A stretch of DNA of 34,600 bases from positions 1 to 34,600 of the forward strand of contig JADRCO010000400.1 of NCBI GenBank assembly GCA_021464525.1, given 5' to 3'. Position numbers and translations under genes: made by a program. The notes under the pieces were generated by a model. That model did not search any database and was not told the origin of the DNA. It saw nothing but the letters and a program-made list of their open reading frames with translations. Below, piece after piece: positions 10,019 through 20,639 of this stretch. This DNA is from Rhizophagus sp. LPA8_4_AMF. Lineage: Eukaryota > Glomeromycota > Glomeromycetes > Glomerales > Glomeraceae. How positions within the stretch are numbered: position 1 is the first letter of the stretch; the number at the start of each line of letters is the position of its first letter.

Positions 10019-10711
10019 ATGGTCACTCATAATTCTACAAATAATTTTGGTGACAATGTTTACGAATCAAATTCGCAAACAACTGTTACCCAGACGTGCG
10101 ATACATATATGGCTGACATGCCTGTCAATTATTGCGATAACGTTAATAACGTGATTTCTGATCAACAACCAAATGTCTTTTCACCTAATCAATATCAGCA
10201 ATCCATATCTAATCACCAGCAGCAATACGATGCTAACAGTAACGCCATTTCTAACTATAACTATAGCAATAACGTCATTATCTCTCCCGATCAGCAACCC
10301 AATGTTTCTTCACCTAATCATAATCAGCGATATCAGCAACAAAATGTCCCTTCACCTAATCACCAGCAGCAATATGATGCTAACTATAGTAACGTCATTT
10401 CTAACTATAGCAATAACGTCATTAGTACCTCTCCTTATCAGCAAACCAATCTTTCTTTATCATCTAATCATAATCAGCAATATCAGCAACAAAATGTCGC
10501 TTCACCTAATCATCAGCAGCAGTATGATGCTAATCATCAACAAACAGCCATCTCTAACAACACTGATTCTTTTATTCCTGGTCTTAATCATCATCACAAT
10601 TATCAACAGCCCAGTGATAATGATCATCACAATTCAAGCAATACTAATCACAATAATAATCATCAATCTTCGTCTAATAATGATTCACCCCCACAATTCT
10701 CTTCACCTTAA
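10019..10711 (+). CDS. Q/N/P-rich low-complexity protein, C-terminally truncated (copy I)
   Basis: Start chosen at the ATG giving MVTHNSTNNFGDNVYESN, the N-terminus shared by all copies; an earlier frame opening at 9965 has no ATG. The 230 residues are dominated by Asn, Gln, Ser, Pro, His and Tyr, with repeats of the type SPNHNQQYQQ. No folded domain is visible. Intact relatives end with a conserved motif (NITINSPQTNF, then LNNPSxGFQR). Here a CAA codon has become TAA at 10709-10711, cutting the protein before that motif, and further on one T is missing after CTTTCTTTTT (about 10810), so reading through would not restore the end. The Q/N composition resembles prion-like or transactivation regions; that function is inference. 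Confidence 0.6.
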   Translation: MVTHNSTNNFGDNVYESNSQTTVTQTCDTYMADMPVNYCDNVNNVISDQQPNVFSPNQYQQSISNHQQQYDANSNAISNYNYSNNVIISPDQQPNVSSPNHNQRYQQQNVPSPNHQQQYDANYSNVISNYSNNVISTSPYQQTNLSLSSNHNQQYQQQNVASPNHQQQYDANHQQTAISNNTDSFIPGLNHHHNYQQPSDNDHHNSSNTNHNNNHQSSSNNDSPPQFSSP

Positions 10712-11080
10712 TCTGTTATATTTCCATTGTCGCTTAACATTACCATTAATTCTCCTCAGACAAATTTTATCATTATACCTCATTCGGATATTCAGCAAGT
10801 CCTTTCTTTTTGAATAATCCTCCTTCAGGATTTCAGCGATAAAATTTTGATTTATTAGTGGTAAATAATAACTTTCGAATTTCATTTAATGTATAACCAT
10901 GCAGTATTCTATTTCTTTATTTATTCTCATTTATTTCTTTATATTCTAACATAATGAATAGTTGCTACAGTATAAATATTTAGTCCTATCGCAGAAAATA
11001 AACTGTATACCATTTTATCTTATTTCTTACATTATTTAGATGAAATATGATTTTTTTTTAAAAAAACTGTAAACTAGATT
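10712..11080 (+). other. Broken C-terminal segment and conserved 3' flank, copy I
   Basis: 10712-10842 is the former C-terminal coding region (codons for NITINSPQTNF still readable). The following 240 bases, with AGTTGCTACAGTATAAATAT and CATTTTATCTTATTTCT, are shared with 13690-13880 (inverted) and 29236-29480. AATAAA-type signals are frequent, for example near 10996. Homology ends about 11080, near a GC-rich near-palindrome GGGGCCGGCTAGGCCGACCC (11090-11109). Confidence 0.5.
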
Positions 11081-11109
11081 CATAGTATTGGGGCCGGCTA
11101 GGCCGACCC

Positions 11110-12466
11110 TTTTCAGGAGAATTATACATATAAATTTTATCTTCCATATAAATTTGTATAATTTCATACTATACCACCACACTAAGACTACCTAATTTGT
11201 AACGACATTATTATTTTTATTTTATATTGTTAAAATAATTATAGATCATAAATCTTAAATATAAAATATATTTTAACTTTCGAATTTTAAGTCGTTATAA
11301 AACATACTGTATTCTATTGATTAGACGCTAATTGAATGATAAAAAATTTTTTACAGTAAACGAATCGATATAGAAATTTCAAAAAGAAAAGTATCGTCAA
11401 TTTTCTTATTTGCTTAATCGAAAAAGGAAATGGTTATGCAATCAGTTCACAGTATAAGCAGATTTGTAAGATGTTACGAGTTACATACTAGTTGCATTGT
11501 AAAGAAACGCGTAAGTTTAGAAAATTTTCAGTTTTCACGATACTGTAGTAAAAAAAATAATTATACTGTTACACAAATAGAGCATATTTAACAGTACATG
11601 CGTTAATTGCGTTATCTATTGCATAAATGCACCTACGCACTACTATACGATGCTTTAAACCCTTTATCGGTTGTAACCGAGACTCAAAATCTAATTCTTT
11701 CCTTAAGTAAACTTGCAGAGCAAAATACACTTATTTATGATTAGTCTTAGTTTGTAAAAAATTCTAAATCATGTGACTCTGTCCCGCTTTTAGACGACCT
11801 CAAAATAAGTTACCATTTTGGTTAACAGGCCCGAGACAAAAAGGACTAAGATCAATTACATTCAATATTTATATAAATACCGATAAGATTGTGAGAATAT
11901 CGTCAAGGATCTAGAAATTAAAATTCTTGGCGAAAAAAAATTCCTATCGTGTTTATTGGATTTATCAATAAATTAAGAACGACATCATTTGTCTGTACTA
12001 CATACAACCTTTAATTCAACATGAAATTTTTTAATTTTTAGGTAATCGGTCTTGCAATTCTTTCATATGGACTAGTTCAGAAATATACCATATATATTCT
12101 AAATGGGTCCTTTTATTTTAATCGAATTTTGTGCGAAATAAAATACCACGTGTTTTGTCACAGGGTATCTGGAACGATTCAGGTTTCCACATATTTAACA
12201 TATTTCCGCAATATTTGATGTGGATTTCCATGTGGATGTTAAGTGGAAAAAATTTCCTGATGTTATCCCTAATTTTCACAACCTTTATATATATATTATT
12301 TATTTAAAAATACTTTAAAAATTTGAATATGAAATTAAGAAAAACACAGTATATTTCTTTTCATCTTTTCACTTATACATATTGTACAGTATAAAAAAAA
12401 TATTTCCTTTATTTATAATTTACAAATTCACCATAAGTCCATAACCCGTTAGTTAGAAAAAAAACT
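11110..12466. other. Noncoding stretch
   Basis: No gene is supported on either strand. At 12321-12344 the words TTTGAATATGAAATTAAGA match the codons for residues 8-14 of the F-box-like protein for 19 bases, a possible tiny relic of an F gene upstream of the Q/N relic at 12467. Confidence 0.35.
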
Positions 12467-12750
12467 ATGAATACTAATAATTCATCACCAGTAATTTTAA
12501 TAACAATGTTCACGAATCTAATTTACAAACAACTGCTACACAGGCATGCGATTCACATAATTATAATATTCATCAGCAACAATATCAATATATTCAGCAA
12601 CCTCCTGATTATAGTCACCACTCACCACTACAATTAATGTCGAACAATAACGTGATAAACAATCAGCAGCAATCCACGTCCAATAACGTTTCATCTCCGC
12701 AATATTACCACAATCAAAATCAACCTAGTAATTCACGTCTGAACATTTGA
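12467..12750 (+). pseudogene. Diverged Q/N-rich gene relic
   Basis: ATG at 12467 is preceded by the family's AAAAAAACT leader. After seven codons one base is missing relative to the frame that then stays open to TGA at 12748-12750 and reads NFNNNVHESNLQTTATQACD, clearly the same N-terminus as the other copies, followed by HQQQYQYIQQPPDY and NNQQQSTSNNVSSPQYY. It lacks the conserved C-terminal motif and is much shorter (about 95 codons). It is the most diverged family member in the window. The TATA-unit promoter block is not seen upstream. Confidence 0.65.
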
Positions 12751-12814
12751 AAGTGAAACACATAATAATAAAAAACAATTTATTCTATTTTATTTTATTT
12801 TTACAGAATTTCTA

Positions 12815-13325
12815 TCGATACGATGACATATCTAACAATATAATGCATTGCATAAATTAATACAACTAGAAGTGTCAGAACACATTATTAACTGTAAGCG
12901 GAAAAATAATATTTTGACCATCTAAGTAAATATAATACATACGCTCTAAAGCGATCTCTTTTTGTGTCCTAATAGTTTCCACAAAGTAAAATTGATTCAT
13001 CGGCATTAGTTTATTTTTAGATTATGTAAGATTGCATCTGTTAGACAAACTTTCTTATTCTCCATTATAATTATCCGGGATCCTAATGAAATAAACAATA
13101 CCTTCATTACTTAAAACAAGCTAACTTTTTTTTTAAACTTATTACGAACAGTTTACTATATAGCATGTGGTTATGTTAAAGATTTCTCCAACTGTCATTA
13201 GATTGCTACTTATTTGGAAATTTTCTTACGGAAAATCATTTTTTTAGCCGTTTAAATTTTTTTTTTTGAAAGGATTTTTTTTTTTGTTATGGATAAATTA
13301 AAATGTCATAACTATCTACATTTAT
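12815..13325 (+). repeat. Diverged segmental copy of 29845-30445
   Basis: Shared blocks include AGCGGAAAAATAATATT, TAATTATCCGGGATC, CAACTGTCATTAGATTG, CACTTATTTGGAAATTT-like words and GAAAGGATTTTTTTTT. Both copies lie downstream of a plus-strand Q/N gene (12467 and 28561), so the 3' flank was duplicated together with the gene. No coding potential is seen. Confidence 0.65.
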
Positions 13326-13689
13326 CAGGCGTATTGCTATTTGATGATTTGTGTTATACAACTGTCACTAAGTTGTATAAAGTTATATAGTAGGTGATTT
13401 CATATTTCTAAAAATTTCAAAATATTATTTATACAGAATTATTCTAAACACGTGACATCGTAACTGCGGCATTATCGTTATATGTTATTTGCAATATTAA
13501 TATGATCATTGAAATTTGCTGAACGTATATATTTTTTTTCTATTATAAAAACAAAATTTTTGTAAACGGCAGTATAATTTTATTTACTTCCGATAATCTG
13601 TTTATTCAATCAAATTTGATCATTAAAATTTTGGCAAAATAATTTCACTAGTAAAATATCATGTGATGACATTCAAACTATCGTGGTAT

Positions 13690-13879
13690 AGTTCTTTTAC
13701 AGGTTTAAAAATTAAAGAATATTTTATTTAAATAATGTCAGAAATAAGATAAAATGGTTATACAGTTTATTTTCTGCGATAGGACTAAATATTTCTACTG
13801 TAGCAACTACTCATTATGTCAGAATATAAAGAAATAAATAAATAAATAAAGAATAGAATATTACATGGTTATACAAAAT
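13690..13879 (-). other. Conserved 3' flank of Q/N gene copy II
   Basis: In minus orientation this reads the same post-stop sequence as 10843-11080 and 29236-29480, including GTAGTTGCTACAGTA-type words and the CTGTATAACCATTTTATC block. It is the likely 3' untranslated and termination region. Confidence 0.45.
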
Positions 13880-14746
13880 TTATCGTTGAAATCCTGAAGA
13901 AGGATTATTCAAACAAGCAAGAATATGCTGAATCATATCCGAATTAGGTATAATGAAAAAATTTGTCTGAGGAGAATTAATGGTAATGTTAAACGACAAA
14001 GGAGGTATATCAGACTGAGGCGAATAATTATCAGACGAAGATTGCTGATTATTATTGTGATTAGTATTGTTTGAATCGTGATTATTATTATCACTGGGTT
14101 GTTGATGGTGATTATGACCAGGAATAATAAAATCAGTATTGTTAGAGATGGCAGTTTGATGAATGTGTTGTTGATAGCTAGCATCATATTGCTGATGATT
14201 AGGTGAAGCAACACTATGTTGATGATATTGCTGATTATGATTAGGTGAAGAAACATTGGGTTGCTGATCAGGAGAGTTAGTGACGTTATCGCTATAGTTA
14301 GAAATGGCGTTATCATATTGCTGCTGGTGATTAGGCGAAGGGACATTGAGCTGCTGATCATTAGGTGATGCAGAATTGAGTTGCTGATCGGGAGAGATAA
14401 TGTCGTTATCGCTATAGTTAGAAATGGAAGATTGTTGATTATTATATTGTTGATAGTTAGCATAGTTATCATAGTTGGCATCATATTGCTGCTGGTGAAT
14501 AGATGTGGGTTGCTGATATTGCGGATTATGATTAGGCGAAGAGACATTGGGTCGCTGATTGGGAGAGATAGTGTTTGACATCATGAGTTGCTGATCAGAA
14601 ATTGCGTTATTAACGTTATTGCAATATGTGACATTGACAGGCATGACAGGCATATATGTATCGTACGTCTGAGCAACAGATGTTTGCGAATTTGATTCGT
14701 AGACATCATTATCACCAAAATTATTTGTAGAATTATGAGTAACCAT
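13880..14746 (-). CDS. Q/N/P-rich low-complexity protein, intact (copy II)
   Basis: 288 codons from an ATG in the shared leader context (AAAAAAACTATGG) to a TAA. N-terminus MVTHNSTNNFGDNDVYESN, then about 190 residues of Asn/Gln/Ser/Pro/His/Tyr-rich sequence with repeated NVSSPNHNQQY-like units, and a conserved C-terminus (residues about 250-288) with SFNITINSPQTNFFIIPNSD and LACLNNPSSGFQR. The tail is the only part with normal hydrophobic composition and may form a small structured element. It is the longest and least damaged copy. No catalytic motif, signal peptide or membrane segment is visible. Role unknown; Q/N-rich tails occur in fungal transcription factors and in prion-like proteins, and an HMG box lies upstream of the sister gene at 28561. 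Confidence 0.65.
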   Translation of the reverse strand: MVTHNSTNNFGDNDVYESNSQTSVAQTYDTYMPVMPVNVTYCNNVNNAISDQQLMMSNTISPNQRPNVSSPNHNPQYQQPTSIHQQQYDANYDNYANYQQYNNQQSSISNYSDNDIISPDQQLNSASPNDQQLNVPSPNHQQQYDNAISNYSDNVTNSPDQQPNVSSPNHNQQYHQHSVASPNHQQYDASYQQHIHQTAISNNTDFIIPGHNHHQQPSDNNNHDSNNTNHNNNQQSSSDNYSPQSDIPPLSFNITINSPQTNFFIIPNSDMIQHILACLNNPSSGFQR

Positions 14747-14970
14747 AGTTTTTTTATAAGTTATTGAATTGATGGAAAATGATGGATATTTTTTTTTTTT
14801 TCGAGGGAGGAGAATTTCTGAGGGTTTTATATTTTTTTTTTCGAGGAAAAAGAATTTCAGAGGTTTTTATAAGAAAAAAATCTCGTAAATGCATCTATTT
14901 TGGAGTAGCACGAAAAGCCATTTTTATTGCTAAATTCTTTAAACGGTTAAAAGAATGGACCAATAATGTT
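14747..14970 (-). promoter_or_regulatory. Conserved promoter-like block, Q/N gene copy II
   Basis: Minus strand, reading upstream: the leader, two TATA-bearing units (TATAAAAC near 14825-14832 and TATAAAAA near 14863-14871, each followed by C-T-C-(T/A)-G-A-A-A-T-T-C-T), the GCTTTTCGTGCTAC box and an inverted CCAAT box (14960-14964). Homology with the other copies stops about 14970, so the E2F-like site and HMG region are missing here. Confidence 0.5.
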
Positions 14971-15348
14971 TGCACATCCAGGCAGTTTTGTTTTTGAGTC
15001 TAAAAGAATAGCTTAAAAATTGTTATTGATAATAATATTGGTTCGTTAGTAATAATAGTAGTAACATATTAACGAGAATACGTTTAAGTGCAAAGTTTAA
15101 AATTCGTGTTTTTGAACGATTCAGATCTCAGTTCGTTTAAATCAATTAATGCTCACAATGGATTTACTCCAAATTATATAGTTCATTGACTTAAAAAAAA
15201 TATATATTACATTATTAGTTTGGGATATTGAAATAAATAACAACGATCGAAAAAATTGAATAAGTTAATATTACCCTGAATTTTAGTCGTAAGTTTTATT
15301 TCATATTAAGTTTATCGTTTCTAGATGTAACAAAATCGTAAAAGAAAT

Positions 15349-15537
15349 AGGACCCGAAATATATATAAAAAGGTCAGAGGCAGTTTTTTCAGGGCCGGAA
15401 TTATGATAATTTCGGTCAGCATCCAAAAAGGAAATAGCTTTCCACCAGGCATTATCTACAAAAGGAAAAATTTTCATGAATTTTTTTTTTGGCTGGTAAG
15501 CAAACTCGCATATTTCGTTATAATTAGTAACAGTCAT
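15349..15537 (-). mobile_element. AGGACCC-ended repeat with coding-like interior, truncated
   Basis: Starts at ATAGGACCCGAAATATATATA (15347-15367), matching the end of the 5345-5565 element. The opposite inverted end is missing. On the minus strand an ATG at 15537 opens a 78-codon frame with FPFVDNAWWKAISFLDADRN and YHNSGPEKTASDLF, the best preserved version of the interior found also at 3372-3521 and 5345-5565. The protein is not recognised. The frame runs past the element into flanking sequence, so it is probably a relic rather than a gene. Confidence 0.45.
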
Positions 15538-15574
15538 AAAAAGTTCGTTTAAGCACCGTATATTGGAATAACAC

Positions 15575-17020
15575 TTAGATTTCGAAGAAATGTTTTATTA
15601 TTTCCAAACTAGTCGCTTTTTGTAATAGATCCAAGTATTTTGGTTTAAATGGTACATTTTCTTTAATATATGAATCGAAAATCGAGATAACGGAATCTCG
15701 GGTATAAGTCGATATTTCCTCCAAATTTCGTGGTTGTCAATATAGATTCTTAAAGTAAGGATGTCCTCAAACTATAACTGTAAGTTCAGAATCCTTACTA
15801 TAAGTTTTAAGGACATATTGATAAATTTTGGACACTATTAAAGAATTTCTTCTTAACGTAATATCGCTCATTTTTTCTTCTATAAAATATTGTTCAAATT
15901 TGGATTTAAGGAAATTTAATAGGTCATCTTTCTTTAAATTTCTTTCGGGTTAGGGCGAGTGAATAGACATTTTCACCTGATCGAATTGCAAGGAAAGCGT
16001 CCCACAAGATGTCTCCTATCTCATCTAATCGATGTTCAAACATATGGAGTGCACCTATTATAACATTATCTTCGATGAGAAACCTAGATTTATAAGTTCG
16101 GCAAGGCGGGAAATTACCATTTCAATGGATGGGCAAGACCAATCAGATGCGGGGTTGGTGGGAATAGAATGAGAAGCGCTCCTTGCATGACCAAGTCATT
16201 AACGTCATTACAAATCTCATAATAGCCAATTTGTTCCGTAAGTTCATAAGTTCACTAGTTCCGGATGAATAAGAATTCCTCTCGCAATTACGTTAAGTTG
16301 TCTGTTATTTTCGAATCCATCTTTGGAAGGTTATTCCTCGGGAATTGGTTGTTGATGAATATGTGGATCGCTATTTATTTAAATCTAATTGGTACGCTTT
16401 TGATCTATGAGGAAATGGAACGAACCGTTTATTTAAAATCAAATCTTCTATATCTTTTAAATTCTTTCTCAACATTCCGGGAGCGTAATTTATCACGTGA
16501 GGACTTGCAGAGAGAAAGTGAAATAACTCCACATCATTATTCTTTGAAGGTAAGGTTTCGTTCATATTGACTAACTGTTTGTACCCTTCATCTAATGAAT
16601 AAGTGAACACTAATATGGGTAAATTGCTTGCCAGGGAGATTTAATCTTTTGTTGGAAAGCGCGAATTCTATCTGCGTCAAGTTGACCGACATTATGCTCT
16701 ATTTTGAGTTCTCTCAACTTTTGATCATATTTTCCGAAATGCGTAAGTAACCCTTGAATAAAATATCTTGATATTGGAACTTTCCTCGTGATTAATGTTT
16801 CACAGACTGGAATATCTAAAAAAGTATGACCCAACCGCACAGCGTGGAATAATGCATGAGATTTTCCATGTCGCACTAACAACCATTCTGTTTTGGCGTA
16901 AGCGTCTTTTGAAATGACTGACCAGTTTCGACATGTCAATGCCAAATTAAGTGGGGAATCGACGTATTTATATATATTTATCTTAATTTCATATTCAAAA
17001 TTTTGAAAATACTGTTGCAT
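15575..17020 (-). pseudogene. F-box-like protein pseudogene (copy II)
   Basis: The longest copy, from ATG 17020 to a TAA at 15575-15577 after KATSLEIIKHFFEI. The first 126 residues are fully collinear with the family: F-box-like start, GKSHALFHAVRLGHTF, RKVPISRYFIQ, then HNVGQLDADRIRAFQQ, which keeps the eight bases lost in copies I and III. One C (plus strand, near 16631) is missing in Ser-Pro-Trp-Ala, ending the first frame at 16610. The protein resumes at 16371-16610 (NMNETLPSK, ELFHFLSASPHVINYAPG) and then breaks repeatedly. Total span implies an ancestor of about 480 residues from a single exon. It lies upstream of Q/N gene copy II on the same strand, as in the other cassettes. A functional role would need the frameshift to be a sequencing error. 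Confidence 0.75.
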
Positions 17021-17215
17021 TTTAATAAATTAGGTAATTATTAATGGTTGTAGCACAAAAATAAAGAATCTTAATTTTTTTCGATAAAACCGATAAAACA
17101 TAAATACGAAAACAAATTTTTAGGAATTTTATTTTAAAAATTGTTCAAAAGAGCTACTCTTTTTATAAAAAGTCGGCATCCTGAGTTATCTCTGAGTCAG
17201 GACCGAGTGGATAAA
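17021..17215 (-). promoter_or_regulatory. Conserved region upstream of F-box-like gene, copy II
   Basis: Matches the 195 bases before the ATG of copy I (leader with ACAACCATTAATAATTACC, and the CTGAGTCAGGACCGAGT word at 17190-17206). Homology stops at about 17215; the distal block seen at 6455-6660 and 24420-24650 is missing here. Confidence 0.5.
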
Positions 17216-17300
17216 ATTTACTTAGCCCATTTTAGGATTTTATGAAAGACGCTCTGAAAAAGGAAATTTTAATTGAAGATCATATTTCAACTCAGAGTCA

Positions 17301-17428
17301 GTGTGATATATATGACCCGCCGTAAAAGCAAAAAGATTGATGAAAAGTTATCATGATTTTTACACCATGTTGCATGATGAATTTTCATCAACCTTTTTGC
17401 TTTTACGGCGTGCCATAGATATATACAC
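17301..17428. repeat. Foldback element with about 55-nt arms
   Basis: GCCGTAAAAGCAAAAAGATT (17319-17338) pairs with the AACCTTTTTGCTTTTACGGC stretch at 17390-17409. Pairing extends outward through the ATATAT stretches to GTGTG / ACAC and inward to ATCATGA / ATGATGA, leaving a loop of about 17-20 nt. It could be a minimal foldback transposon or a hairpin RNA precursor. No target duplication is evident. Confidence 0.65.
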
Positions 17429-17831
17429 ATCCAGTATCTTACGTCTCTGAAAAGGGAAAAAAATGAATGAGTTAGATTTAAATATATTAACTACTTTATT
17501 TTTAAATATTCGGGAGACAAAAATATATTAGTGAATGATAATTAAATTTGCACGTATATTCACGGATGTAATATAAAGGAATAATCCGGAAAAAAATTAC
17601 CTAACGAATTAATAACAAACGAAAAGTACGAAAATAAATGGAAATTAATTTTGGAAATATAAATGAACATAAAAAATGATTTTGTAACACTTATTATATG
17701 TTTGTACCTTTGTCTCTCGAAAAAATTTAGGAATTTCCTTTAGAAAATATGGGTTTTAACTTTGAAAACTTTGAACAAGCGGTAAAAACCAATTTGGCTG
17801 AGATTTTTGTATTAAAAAAATAAATATAACT

Positions 17832-19740
17832 AATTTTCTTTGACAAACTTCTTAGTTGAGGGAATTAAACGTTTTAAGCGCTTTTTAAAAGAAATTATTT
17901 ATAGTAGTGCTATGTATAATATAAACAAACTAAACAAAAACGATGGATGAATTTTTTAAACTAAATTTAAAACTTTATTTGGAGTCTAAATATTTTACCA
18001 CCCTAGTAATTTTTAAACCCTCGGAATAAATCCCGACTCACTTATAAATGAAAACAAATTTTTTGAGAATAAATTGTATAAAATAGTAATAATGCTAAAA
18101 ATACTTAAATATTAATAAATTTATTTATGAAATCATTATCATAATATTTTTATCTATGATCTTCGATTCGTAAAAATGTTTATTATATAAATAATTAATT
18201 TATAGACAGAGAAATATATGAAATTGTGAATTATAAACGTATCAATAACACTATATTTCAACTCACTAAATTCGTTTTTAAAAATGAAGCCCTTTCGAGT
18301 ACATCCCGTAGAACTCCCCATCACACTTTAAAAAAGCGAACCGCAGTAAATACAGTACATCCGTAAATTTTGAATTTGAAAGATGATAACAGAGTCAATC
18401 TAAGAAATAAAATAAAAATTATGTTAATTCATAATCCTAGCCAAATAAAATTCCTTTTAATAATAAGTAAATTATTTTAATTACCTTTTTGGCGCGTATC
18501 ATACCCCACACTAGGTGAACACAACATACCCCACACTAAGTGAACACAACATACATTATATCTTTTCATACATAAAAAAAAAATTTTTAATTCCAAGAAA
18601 AAAATTTTTATTTATTTTAATAATTAATCTTTTAGAGAAATCTATAAACTCTCTTAAGATTCAACATGATGATGTATTTTGTCCTAACCTTTTTTACGTG
18701 ATTGCGAATAAAATAAAATAATATACTAATCGACTTATAGACAATCAAATCTATATTATAAATTAACCCACACAACATATATTAATTACTCAAATAAATG
18801 ATTTGCGTTTTTTAATTACAATCATTACCAAATAAATGTATTTATTGTTTAATCGATTAGGAATATACGGGATTTTAATACAACTGATATTTTTACTATG
18901 AGACATCTATCTTGGAAATTAGTATTGATGGCGTTAATTTCTACAGTATTCCTAATGCTAGACGGCAAATAAATTGATTTAAATCATTGTTTTAGTAAAA
19001 CATATTATAGATATTATTATAAAATATTGGGGTGACGATATCTCATCCACCATAACCAATAAAGAATTTTTACTAATATTACGTATGCATAACCTATTTT
19101 CTTACCGTAAAAATTTCTTTGACAAACAGCTTAGTTTTTTAAAAGAAATCATTTATAGTACTGCTTTGTATAATATAGATAAACTAAATAAAAAACGATG
19201 TAAGTATTTTTAAACTAAATTTTATTGGAGTCTAAATATTTTATCGCCCTAATAATTTTTAAACTCTCATAATAAATTCCAATGAAAACAAGGTGAGAAT
19301 AGAATTGTATAAAATAGTAATTATACTAAAAATATTAGTTAATTATAAAATAAATCAATTTATAGAACGGAATATACAGTATGTGAAATATAATGTCAAT
19401 TATATAAGTTTATTTCCAAAATTGAAACTACTTTTAATGTACAAGTACATCCCGTAGGACTCTTCCTTCAATTTTTTATTTTAAAATATACCGCAGTAAT
19501 TATACCTTAACAATTTCAATTGCCTACGTTAGTTAACGCTATATTCATATATTTACGTAGGATAAAAAATTCAGAAAAATTTTTTATTTATATTATTTAT
19601 GTTAAAATCTTTAGAGAAAATCGGACATTAATAATAATAATTATTTCGTTTACTTAAATCTTTTCGGACAAAGGAGTTTATAACAAAGAAATCTAAGTTG
19701 TAATCATTGCCTTATTTATTAGCCTATTTAAAAGCTTAAT
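17832..19740. repeat. Diverged tandem segmental duplication, about 1.28 kb period
   Basis: The segment beginning TTTCTTTGACAAACTTCTTAG at 17838 recurs as TTTCTTTGACAAACAGCTTAG at 19117. Shared landmarks follow in order: TATGTATAATATAAACAAAC / TTTGTATAATATAGATAAAC, TTGGAGTCTAAATATTTTA, TTGTATAAAATAGTAATAATG / ATTATAC, AGTACATCCCGTAGAACTC / AGGACTC, and CTTTTAGAGAAA / TCTTTAGAGAAA. The copies differ by many small indels. No ORF is conserved between them. A 25-bp unit (CATACCCCACACTAGGTGAA and onward) is present twice in tandem at 18500-18549. Confidence 0.65.
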
Positions 19741-19789
19741 ATGAACAGTAAATAACGATAGTATAAAAAAAAAAGTCTATAAGTTGTGT

Positions 19790-20000
19790 GTCCAAACTCT
19801 GCAATAACCCCTGCATCAAATATTACAATCGTTTGTATTACATTATTTTAACCACAACTTTGTTAAGATTTTTGTCAATCACTGCAAATTGCAACATTTA
19901 CTCGTTAAAAAACTTATAATTATTGGCGGAATTGCATTTTGGTACTTTGATTGCGTGTAACAAAAATACGCGACAATTTTTAATGGCAATAAATTAATAG
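19790..20000 (-). repeat. Orphan copy of the distal F-gene upstream block
   Basis: In minus orientation it carries GATGCAGGGGTTATTGCAG and the GGTTAAAATAATGTAATACAA word followed in the order seen at 6455-6660 and 24420-24650, but no F gene follows. It is either a separate repeat into which F genes were placed or a solo fragment left after deletion. Confidence 0.55.
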
Positions 20001-20639
20001 CTAATAACTAAATTCAATATTATTTAACAAAAATGTAAATATTTTATAAATAAATTTATTAGTATAATCTTCAATATAATGAGGAATACAGTATTCTAAA
20101 TCAGTTGAATTGGATTTAGATCCGAGCTTTCTAATTCTTTGTAAAGTGAAAATTTGAAACCCTTTTTATGGAATAATTATTACACCACTAAAAGATTTGT
20201 TGGCCTACCGATCGTATTAAAATAGAAAAGCTTAAATCAAAGTTAGTATAAGTGTATTTATTATATGGTTAGTTATGGCGTACCGACGTACCGTACAATT
20301 CAAAGACATCATGTAAAAACAAGTCACTTGTTGTAAAACGACATGTCTCTTGTTGTTTTTCATGTCGACCATACTATGATTTCCATAAACGGAAATCTGA
20401 TTTTTTCGGATTCTATATATAGCAACTTACCGATTGTCTGGGGTTTTAAACATATCACACATTGGTAATGGTGTGTGTTGTGACTGACATTGAAATTTAA
20501 CTGAATTTAAAATTCAGATACAACAGTAATACTGATCACTTTTTATAACAAAATATTATATATTAAATTTAATAAAAAAATATTTCGTAATTGATATACA
20601 AAAAAATAATTGAGAATTTTTAATTTTTATAGATAATTT

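Noticed and set aside
10173..10817. Second long open frame inside Q/N genes (also 13933-14547 minus and 28718-29209)
   Set aside because: It is the +1 shadow of CAA/CAT/AAT-rich codons, giving Leu/Ile/Ser-rich sequence in all three copies. Repetitive low-complexity DNA stays open in more than one frame by composition.
16265..16570. Plus-strand ORF of 101 codons
   Set aside because: Antisense shadow of F-box-like copy II; no family resemblance of its own.
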